Source: SIG673 sp045658525 (GTDB lineage: Bacteria; Bacillota; Clostridia; Oscillospirales; CAG-272). Taken from it: a DNA stretch of 34,551 bases. Positions within the stretch are counted from its first letter, which is position 1. Each line of letters opens with the position of its first letter. Under the pieces are notes generated by a model, which saw only the letters and a program-made list of their open reading frames with translations, had not been told where the DNA came from and did not search any database. Positions 28,158 to 34,551 of this stretch are shown one piece after another. The DNA lies in assembly GCA_045658525.1 (NCBI GenBank), contig JAZOVD010000094.1, positions 1 to 34,551 on the forward strand, read 5' to 3'. Both the position numbers and the translations under genes were made by a program.

Positions 28158-30392
28158 ATGATTTCAAAAAGTAACTTTATTAAAGCAACCGAGAAATTCA
28201 ACACGTTTGAGGAAAATGTTCCTGCTTATTATTTCCGAAAGGCGTTTTTTTCAAACGCTGAAGGCAGTGCAAGAATTACGGTTGCGGTATGCGGCTTTTA
28301 TGAGCTTTATCTTAACGGAACGCGAATAACGAAAGGCTTTTTATCCCCTTACATCAGCAATACAAATGATTATATATACTGCGACGAATATGACGTTATG
28401 CTTGAAACTGGTGAAAATGTGATTGGAGTTTTGCTGGGAAACGGTTTTCAAAACAACCCCAGCGGATACATCTGGGATTTTGACAAGGCAGATTTCAGAA
28501 GCGCCCCTATGTTTGCATTGTCCGTAACACAGGGAGAAGCTGTTTTGCTTCACAGCGACAAAAGCTTTAAAATCGGGCCCTCACCAATTCGACGCGACGA
28601 TTACCGCTTTGGAGAATACTATGACGCTAATTATGAGATCGAGGGGTGGAATCAGGTAGGCTTTGACGATTCCGATTGGGAAAGCGCTTTGCCCGCCACA
28701 GCTCCAAAGGGAGAGATACGCTTGGCGGATATTGCACCTATCACCAAGGAACAAGAGCTTCTCCCCGTTGAGATCATACCGTGTGAAGACGGTTATATTT
28801 ACGATTTTGGAATGTCTAATGCCGGAGTATGCCGATTAAGCATCAAGGGAACGAAGGGGCAAACAATTGAATTGCGCTATGCGGATTCCTTGAAGGACGG
28901 AGACATCAATCTGGCGCAGATATGGTTTGTTCGCGACCAATGGGAGCGGGACAAAGACATTGTGCATAAGGATACCTACGTTTGCAGCGACGCTGGTACG
29001 GAGGTATATCAACCCACATTTACCTATCACGGCTTTCGGTACGTCAAGGTGAGCGGAATCACCGAGGAGCAGGCGACGAAGGAACTGTTGACCTATCTCG
29101 TTTATCACACGGACTTGAACACACGCGGGGATTTTTGTTGCTCCGATTCTGTGGCAACAACCCTTCAGGAAATCACAAGACGCAGTATCGTATCGAATTT
29201 TCATCATTTTCCCACCGATTGCCCACAGCGCGAGAAAAACGGCTGGACTGCCGATGCGGCACTCTCCTGCGAAGCCGCCTTGCTGAATTTTGATCCCGAA
29301 AGAAACTATCGCGAATGGATGCGAAATATTTGTAAGGCACAACGGGAAGACGGAGCACTGCCGGGCATCGTTCCCACAGGAGGTTGGGGATTTCATTGGG
29401 GGAACGGCCCCGCATGGGATTGCGTTCTGGCATATCTTCCTTACTATGCGTATCTCTATCGCGGTGAGGTTGATATGATCACCGAATCGGCACCGTCATT
29501 TGTCGCTTATTTGCGGTATTTGAGAACCCGTTGTGACGAAAACGGCTTACTGAGCATCGGTCTTGGAGACTGGTGTCACGTGGGCGGCATCAAGCCGAAA
29601 GCACCGCTGGTATTTACGGATACGGTGATGTCTATGGATATTGCCAATAAAATGGCGGAGATGCTGGATGCAGTCAATCTCTCGGAGGACGCGGACTATG
29701 CCAGAGGTGAAGCAAAAAAATACAGAGAGGCGATCCGCGCAAATCTTGTTGATTTCACGACGATGCTGGTTTGCGGTTCGTGTCAGAGCAGTCAGGCAAT
29801 GGCGCTGTATTACGGTGTCTTTGAGGAATCCGAGCAAAGCGTTGCGTTTGAAAGGCTTCTGGAAATGATCCGCGCTTGCGACGATCACATCGACGTTGGT
29901 GTTTTGGGCGGCAGAGTTATATTCCACGTGCTGACACGTTTCGGATATAGCGATCTTGCATATAAAATGATTACACGCGAGGATTATCCGTCCTATGGAA
30001 ACTGGCTCAAGCGCGGAGCTACGACTCTTTGGGAGGACTTTATGCCCGACAAGGTATCTTCCATGAACCATCATTTCTGGGGAGATATCAGCGCTTGGTT
30101 TATTAAGTGCCTCGCAGGCATTCGGTTAAATCCCAACAAGGATAACGTAAATGAGTTGGAAATATGTCCCTCTTTCGTTGATGCTCTTGAAAATGTATCG
30201 GCTTACCATATTGCGCCGGCGGGTAAAATATCGGTGTCGTGGAGAAGAGAAGGACAAGGTATTATTCTTGACGTGGAAATTCCACAGGGCGTTTGCGCAA
30301 CGGCGAAAATGGAGCCTCGCTTCTGTTTTGAGGATGGAAAACGCTCAAAATCTATCGTGAGCGGTACTTATCTAATCATTCGGGAACAATAA
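28158..30392 (+). CDS. Alpha-L-rhamnosidase, GH78 family
   Basis: GH78 enzymes remove terminal alpha-L-rhamnose from glycosides and polysaccharides by inversion. The 744-residue product has N-terminal beta-sandwich domains (GFYELYLNGTRITKGFLSP at 46-64; WNQVGFDDSDWESA near 164-177), then an (alpha/alpha)6 catalytic barrel. The general acid is E359 in DCPQREKNGWTADA and the probable base is E626 in GATTLWEDF, both at family positions. A C-terminal beta domain follows (ALENVSAYHIAPAG). There is no signal peptide, so it acts inside the cell on imported oligosaccharides or glycosides. An AAAGGAG site precedes the ATG. It faces the GH2 operon across a shared terminator. Confidence 0.92.
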   Translation: MISKSNFIKATEKFNTFEENVPAYYFRKAFFSNAEGSARITVAVCGFYELYLNGTRITKGFLSPYISNTNDYIYCDEYDVMLETGENVIGVLLGNGFQNNPSGYIWDFDKADFRSAPMFALSVTQGEAVLLHSDKSFKIGPSPIRRDDYRFGEYYDANYEIEGWNQVGFDDSDWESALPATAPKGEIRLADIAPITKEQELLPVEIIPCEDGYIYDFGMSNAGVCRLSIKGTKGQTIELRYADSLKDGDINLAQIWFVRDQWERDKDIVHKDTYVCSDAGTEVYQPTFTYHGFRYVKVSGITEEQATKELLTYLVYHTDLNTRGDFCCSDSVATTLQEITRRSIVSNFHHFPTDCPQREKNGWTADAALSCEAALLNFDPERNYREWMRNICKAQREDGALPGIVPTGGWGFHWGNGPAWDCVLAYLPYYAYLYRGEVDMITESAPSFVAYLRYLRTRCDENGLLSIGLGDWCHVGGIKPKAPLVFTDTVMSMDIANKMAEMLDAVNLSEDADYARGEAKKYREAIRANLVDFTTMLVCGSCQSSQAMALYYGVFEESEQSVAFERLLEMIRACDDHIDVGVLGGRVIFHVLTRFGYSDLAYKMITREDYPSYGNWLKRGATTLWEDFMPDKVSSMNHHFWGDISAWFIKCLAGIRLNPNKDNVNELEICPSFVDALENVSAYHIAPAGKISVSWRREGQGIILDVEIPQGVCATAKMEPRFCFEDGKRSKSIVSGTYLIIREQ

Positions 30393-30543
30393 TCTCGCCG
30401 ACATCTATTTTGTCAACACATTAAAATCCTTAAAATTGCCAATAGATAGTAACGGCTGTCCTGATTTCAATTTTATGGAATTGTATATGACACAAATTGA
30501 AAAGAGAACAAACAGAAGGATCAATGATTTAATGCTCGCATAA
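30391..30543 (+). pseudogene. Possible degenerate coding remnant
   Basis: One plus-strand frame stays open for about 50 codons to TAA at 30541-30543 and reads plausibly (LADIYFVNTLKSL, then SNGCPDFNFMELYMTQIEKR). It has no start codon, ribosome binding site or promoter and begins at the rhamnosidase stop. I do not recognise the family. It could be the tail of a deleted gene or chance. The rest of the gap between the two convergent genes holds only the terminator. Confidence 0.25.
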
Positions 30544-30604
30544 TATCGAGAGCTCAAATCCCGTAAGAAAAACGCCGAAAATATCTTTTTTATAGCCCAT
30601 ACAC

Positions 30605-30644
30605 AAACGAAAAAAGACACCCGAACGGGTGTCTTTTTTCGTTT
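30605..30644. terminator. Bidirectional terminator between rhamnosidase and GH2 genes
   Basis: A perfect stem of up to 19 bp (30605-30623 with 30626-30644, core GACACCCG) with A and T runs on both sides, located between convergent genes. Confidence 0.94.
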
Positions 30645-30669
30645 GGTTGCAATGAAGCGCGCTTGCTTA

Positions 30670-33000
30670 TCAAAAGCCTTCTTTAAGCTCCCAATAACCA
30701 ATCTGTTTCATCCATTGAGAATAGGCATCAAGATCGATCCCTTCTCCAATAGCGGCGGTAAAGTGATTTTTGCCACAAGAATCACCTGCCCAGCGGATCA
30801 GATAGCACGCTCCCGCTTCTTCCGGAAAAACGGCGATGCGGGCGGTAGTGTCGGGAATAACGGTGCATTCCCCCGCGAGAACATCTCTTCCCGTAGCAAG
30901 ATTTGTTACCGTATAGCGTACCGTCTTATTCTCGCAAGTATCGTTGACTGCGCATAAGGTAAGAGCTCCGTTCTTAGGCTCATCTACCATCATACAGAAA
31001 GGCATCTGCGAGGTCTTGATGTAATGGTACGCCAGTTTTTTGCATCCGTACCAGTCCACTACTGCATCGGAGATCTGAGGCCAACCGTCAATGATGTTCC
31101 ACCATATAATTCCAGTTCTTCTCCATTTTCCGATGCGGAATCTCTCAATAAAATATTTTTTTGCTTCCGCCTGTGAAATCTGACTTTGCAGGGCGTAGTC
31201 TGCAAGCTCGTCCGATGCTTTACCGAATATCCGTTCTACCTGAGACGTCATCAAAGGGATCCTGTAAGAGAAAGTGGCTCCCGGGAATGGCTCCATACAG
31301 GCGGCGTGCAAAAGCCAGACGGGATCGTCACATACCCCGGAGTCTCCCCAATTCAACAAGTGCTCTTGCGGAATAAACCTTTTCAGCGTCGCAGGAGAGG
31401 GACAACCGTGATACCCCGTTTCCGAGGCGAAATGGGCGGGGGCTGTGCTGTAAAATTCTCCTTTAAAGAAGTCACGCGGACCCCACAGATGCTCCTCCGA
31501 CGGGTGACAACCCGCAACAGCCGCAGGATCGCGATACGGTGAGGACGGTAAAAAGGGACGGCAGGGATCATTCTCACGAACGATTCGCGGAAGCAAAGTA
31601 CGGGTTATCGCGTTATCGTTTGGATCAAGCCGACGTATTACCCTTTTATCCTGTTGGACGGAAGACTCGCAGTAGGCATCGTCACATTCATTATCCCCAG
31701 ACCAGATCAGAAGGGACGGATGGTTTCGAAGGGCACAGACGACGGCTTTGGCTTCGATTTCCAGCTTATTCAAAAACTCATTATCATTAGGATATATTCC
31801 GCACGCCATAGAAAAATCCTGCCAGACAAGAATACCGTTTTGATCACAGAAGTCGTAGAACTCCTCGTCGGGATATACGCTTCCGCCCCAGCACCGTACA
31901 ATATTACAGTTCAGATCTGCCAGCATCTCCAGACCACGCTTTTGATATTCGTTGTGTCTTGACGGGAATGCATCCGGCGGTACCCAATTTGAGCCCATGC
32001 AGAAGATCTTTTGACCGTTAACCCTGAAACAAAATTCGCCATCGTCTCCCGCAAGAGATGTCCGTTCCAATTCTACCGTGCGGATACCGAAGGAAAACGT
32101 TTTGCGGTCGCAGGCAACCCCGTTGTGATATAGCGTGACTGTCACGTCGTAAAGATTCGGTGCACCGTAATTCTTTGGCATCCAAAGCTTTGCTTCGGGC
32201 AGCGAGATTTGGATTGAACGCACAGATCCGAACATAGCAGCAGATCCAAAAAAGCGCGATTCTCCGCAGATACCCTCCACAGTATATGTTAACTCATTTG
32301 GATTAAGCACATCCGAGATTACGCGTATCGATGCTTGAAGTGTCGCAGCGGTTCCGCAAAGGGATTGGGTGTAATGATACACCTCTTCAATTCGATTTTT
32401 AGGGAGGTATTCTACCGTCACCGGTTTCCACAGTCCGCCGGAAATGATGCGAGGCATAATATCCCACCCGTACATGTAAGGGGCTTTCCGAAGCGCCAGC
32501 GAATCCAAGTTATAACTCAGAGCTTTACATCCTAACGGTGTAGGATGGTCTTGGGAATATAAAGTAACGGGGAGAATATGAACGACAATCTCGTGCTTAC
32601 CAACGGCAACTCCATCAAGGGAGAAGACGTGAGGAATCAGCATATTGTCTGTCTTTCCGAGCAACTCACCGTCAAGATATATCTCGCTGACGGCATCAAT
32701 TCCTCCAAAGGTCAGAAAGGAGTCTGTATTTGCAATGTCCTCCAAGGTAAATGTGGCAGCGTACCACAGATGTCGATCCTCGAGCTTTTGTGCCTTAATG
32801 ACATTTTCTCCGTAATAAATATCCTCAATAAGTCCCGCCTTCATCATATCCAACTCAAAATTTCCCGGGACCGTGGCAGGAAGAACGGTCCCTGTATGCT
32901 TGACTACTGCTTCATAAGTTCGAGCATCAAATCCTGCAATAACTTCGGCGTGAGGAACGATTGCCAAAATCCAGTTTTCTACGGTTACTTTTTTTATCAT
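30670..33000 (-). CDS. Glycoside hydrolase family 2, beta-mannosidase-like
   Basis: The 776-residue product has the GH2 layout: a jelly-roll sugar-binding domain (WYAATFTLEDI to SEIYLDGELLG), an Ig-like domain and a TIM-barrel. The general acid/base is E438 in IWSGDNECDD and the nucleophile is E527 in HFASETGYHG. GSNWVPPDAFPSR and RCWGGSVYPDEEFYDFCDQ are characteristic of the beta-mannosidase branch, and IIWWNIIDGWPQISDAV also fits. The ATG at 32998-33000 is chosen because GGAGG lies 8 nt upstream; the longer frame would overlap the SIS gene. No signal peptide, so it is intracellular. The true substrate could be another beta-linked sugar. Confidence 0.88.
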   Translation of the reverse strand: MIKKVTVENWILAIVPHAEVIAGFDARTYEAVVKHTGTVLPATVPGNFELDMMKAGLIEDIYYGENVIKAQKLEDRHLWYAATFTLEDIANTDSFLTFGGIDAVSEIYLDGELLGKTDNMLIPHVFSLDGVAVGKHEIVVHILPVTLYSQDHPTPLGCKALSYNLDSLALRKAPYMYGWDIMPRIISGGLWKPVTVEYLPKNRIEEVYHYTQSLCGTAATLQASIRVISDVLNPNELTYTVEGICGESRFFGSAAMFGSVRSIQISLPEAKLWMPKNYGAPNLYDVTVTLYHNGVACDRKTFSFGIRTVELERTSLAGDDGEFCFRVNGQKIFCMGSNWVPPDAFPSRHNEYQKRGLEMLADLNCNIVRCWGGSVYPDEEFYDFCDQNGILVWQDFSMACGIYPNDNEFLNKLEIEAKAVVCALRNHPSLLIWSGDNECDDAYCESSVQQDKRVIRRLDPNDNAITRTLLPRIVRENDPCRPFLPSSPYRDPAAVAGCHPSEEHLWGPRDFFKGEFYSTAPAHFASETGYHGCPSPATLKRFIPQEHLLNWGDSGVCDDPVWLLHAACMEPFPGATFSYRIPLMTSQVERIFGKASDELADYALQSQISQAEAKKYFIERFRIGKWRRTGIIWWNIIDGWPQISDAVVDWYGCKKLAYHYIKTSQMPFCMMVDEPKNGALTLCAVNDTCENKTVRYTVTNLATGRDVLAGECTVIPDTTARIAVFPEEAGACYLIRWAGDSCGKNHFTAAIGEGIDLDAYSQWMKQIGYWELKEGF

Positions 33001-33004
33001 AAGC

Positions 33005-33616
33005 TTAACCTCCAAAAATTTGTGCCTCTGTTTCAGCGCAGAGAGCATGGTAGATAGGAAGATGCAACTCCTGTATTTTATAGGTTTCGTTTTCGGGAGC
33101 CTTTATTACAATATCACAGATATGTGCTAATTTGCCTCCGTTCTGCCCGGTCATGGCAATGGTTTTCATCCCTTTTGCCTTCGCTACCTCTGCGGCAGCA
33201 CAAACGTTTTTCGCATTTCCCGAGGTTGAAATTCCTAAAAAAACACCGTTTGTCTCTCCAAACACCCAAACCAACTGGGCAAGAGCCAAATCAGATGAAA
33301 CGTCGTTGACAAATGCTGTAAAAACCGAAGTCAAGGACTGCAAAGGAATAGCTTTAATACCTCCTTGCAGACGATCAGCGATCTCTGGCGGCAAACAGAC
33401 CTTATCCGTTTCTGATAAGGAACGATTGCTGAGGAACCCTTTCAGAAGCTCCCCTGAAATATGCTCGCTGTCTGCCGCACTTCCTCCGTTACCGCACAGA
33501 AGAAGGGTTCCGCCCATATTGTGCATAGTAGTGATCGCGTCAACTGCTTTTTCAAGCGGCTCCTTACATTCGTACAAATTTGGATAACGCTCTATTAAAT
33601 TTTCAATGTAATTCAT
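33005..33616 (-). CDS. SIS-domain phosphosugar isomerase (GmhA-like)
   Basis: The 203-residue product is a single SIS domain with the GmhA/DiaA signature LLLCGNGGSAADSEH (residues about 39-53), LGISTSGNAKNV and AMTGQNGGKLA. GmhA itself makes heptose phosphate for lipopolysaccharide, but here the gene lies between a ROK protein and a GH2 hydrolase, so sugar-phosphate isomerisation in catabolism is more likely. The second of two adjacent ATGs is the better start, 6 nt after GGAGG. It overlaps the ROK gene end by 14 nt and stops 4 nt before the GH2 start codon, so all three are coupled. Confidence 0.85.
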   Translation of the reverse strand: MNYIENLIERYPNLYECKEPLEKAVDAITTMHNMGGTLLLCGNGGSAADSEHISGELLKGFLSNRSLSETDKVCLPPEIADRLQGGIKAIPLQSLTSVFTAFVNDVSSDLALAQLVWVFGETNGVFLGISTSGNAKNVCAAAEVAKAKGMKTIAMTGQNGGKLAHICDIVIKAPENETYKIQELHLPIYHALCAETEAQIFGG

Positions 33617-34535
33617 CATATGCCTCCATTGCGACAGCCAGCGCCGCCATATCTCCGATCTGTTCGTCCAAAAGAGGAACTGTAACAGAGCATTTCGCGG
33701 TGAAAGCCAGTGCTTCTTTTTTTAACTCGTTTAACGTGGGCTCTTCCAACAGATCACGGCACCTTGCATAGACACTTCCGATTATAATGACCTGAGGATC
33801 AAGAATATCGCACAGAATGGCGAGGCTCCGTCCAAGCATCCTCCCGCAAAGAGCAAAGACCTCTCCTGCTGTCCTATCACCTTTTCGAGCTGCCTCGGCA
33901 AGGTCAGCGGTGTCGAATGTATCAATGGTTTTTGATTGCAGGAACAGGGGTGTTTCTCCTCGTTCCAAAGCTTCGCGTGCCAACATTCTGCCTGTCTCCC
34001 GAATGCCCGTTACACTACAAAAGCCCTCTACCGAGCCAACCTTCCCGTATCCGGCAGGACCGCAATCGGAAAGACGCACGTGTCCGATCTCGCCGGCGTT
34101 TCCCGTAGAGCCGGAATACAATTTTCCGTTTATGATCAATCCACCGCCAAACCCTGTACCACAAGTGAGAAATATCACATTATCGTATCCTCTTCCCGCG
34201 CCAAATCGCCACTCTGCCAGAGCACAGGCATTGGCATCGTTACGGATCTTAACCGGAACCGAAAAACGCTCTTTAAGCATCTGTACGATCTCTACCCGAT
34301 CCCAACCAGGCAGATTGGGAGGGGAAAGAATGATCCCGTTTTTTTCGTCTAAAGGACCGCCGCAGCTGATTCCGATAGCAGTTGCGGGGCCCAGCGCTTC
34401 AACGGCTTCCAAAATCCGTTTTATCGCTTTTTCTTTGCTTTCGGTGGCAAAACGAATCTTTTCTTTGACCGTTCCGTCTTTTACCCACGCTACAACGCCG
34501 CATTTTGTCCCGACAATGCCGATGCCTATATACAT
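33603..34535 (-). CDS. ROK family protein, probable sugar kinase lacking the zinc cysteines
   Basis: The 310-residue product has the ROK/hexokinase-like fold. The catalytic base is D100 in IRNDANACALAE, with the TCGTGFGGGLIINGKL glycine-rich segment near 124-139 and the conserved H152 in GEIGHVRL. Classical ROK kinases bind zinc through a C-x-C-G-x2-G-C motif; the equivalent positions here are A161, Y163 and S168, so zinc binding is lost. No N-terminal DNA-binding domain is present, so it is a kinase-type rather than repressor-type member. An AGAGGTGAT site precedes the ATG. It starts an operon with the SIS and GH2 genes and probably phosphorylates the released sugar. Confidence 0.88.
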   Translation of the reverse strand: MYIGIGIVGTKCGVVAWVKDGTVKEKIRFATESKEKAIKRILEAVEALGPATAIGISCGGPLDEKNGIILSPPNLPGWDRVEIVQMLKERFSVPVKIRNDANACALAEWRFGAGRGYDNVIFLTCGTGFGGGLIINGKLYSGSTGNAGEIGHVRLSDCGPAGYGKVGSVEGFCSVTGIRETGRMLAREALERGETPLFLQSKTIDTFDTADLAEAARKGDRTAGEVFALCGRMLGRSLAILCDILDPQVIIIGSVYARCRDLLEEPTLNELKKEALAFTAKCSVTVPLLDEQIGDMAALAVAMEAYDELH

Positions 34536-34551
34536 AATATCACCTCTTTCC

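Noticed and set aside
30405..30701. Minus-strand frame of 98 codons
   Set aside because: It runs through the bidirectional terminator and overlaps the GH2 gene end; no ribosome binding site.

Overview
The window looks like chromosomal DNA from a low-to-mid GC member of the Bacillota (class Clostridia, probably an uncultured gut Oscillospirales-type bacterium). The basis is the str and rpoBC gene order, Gram-positive style ribosome binding sites, near-consensus sigma-A promoters with 17-bp spacers, a SipW/TasA-type secretion locus, a DUF1893 gene and several glycoside hydrolases. The lineage is inferred from protein character only; no search was possible.

Layout. Positions 1-12.5 kb (minus strand) carry the transcription/translation core: rpoB, rpoC, a terminator, then a separately promoted str operon rpsL-rpsG-fusA-tuf (tuf runs off the left edge). 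rpsT is divergent from rpoB at 12.5 kb. Positions 12.8-16.8 kb hold a four-gene surface-polysaccharide cassette: a coiled-coil protein and three GT4 glycosyltransferases, two of them tandem paralogues. A nucleoside hydrolase gene follows, then pnp and rpsO (16.9-20.6 kb). Positions 20.9-23.7 kb hold a four-gene operon for a SipW-type signal peptidase, a TasA/CalY-like secreted protein and two membrane-anchored companions. Divergent from it is a DUF362-DUF1893 pair, convergent with a PHP phosphoesterase/ADP-ribosylglycohydrolase operon (25.2-27.6 kb). Then come tRNA-Leu(UAA) and initiator tRNA-Met with repeat-rich DNA, and from 28.2 kb to the right edge sugar catabolism genes: a GH78 alpha-L-rhamnosidase, then a convergent ROK-SIS-GH2 operon.

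The most striking observation is in rpsL. The essential S12 gene has an in-frame TAG at codon 108, exactly where the conserved tyrosine after the DLPGVR loop belongs, followed by 32 well-conserved in-frame codons and a TAA stop. Seven codons earlier the residue aligned with E. coli Lys87 (B. subtilis Lys101) is Arg, a substitution known to give streptomycin resistance. None of the 25 complete genes here ends in TAG (16 TAA, 9 TGA). A sequencing error, a suppressed nonsense mutation and TAG reassignment are all possible; this window alone cannot decide.

Other points worth a look are a roughly 330-nt rpoB leader with a 41-nt tandem duplication, uncoupling of rpoBC from rplJL, a RpoB insertion of about 110 residues, strong hairpins between rpsO and pnp, a terminator touching the nucleoside hydrolase start, a ROK protein without its zinc cysteines, and heptamer repeats beside the tRNA genes. 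I see no CRISPR array, insertion sequence, integrase or prophage.
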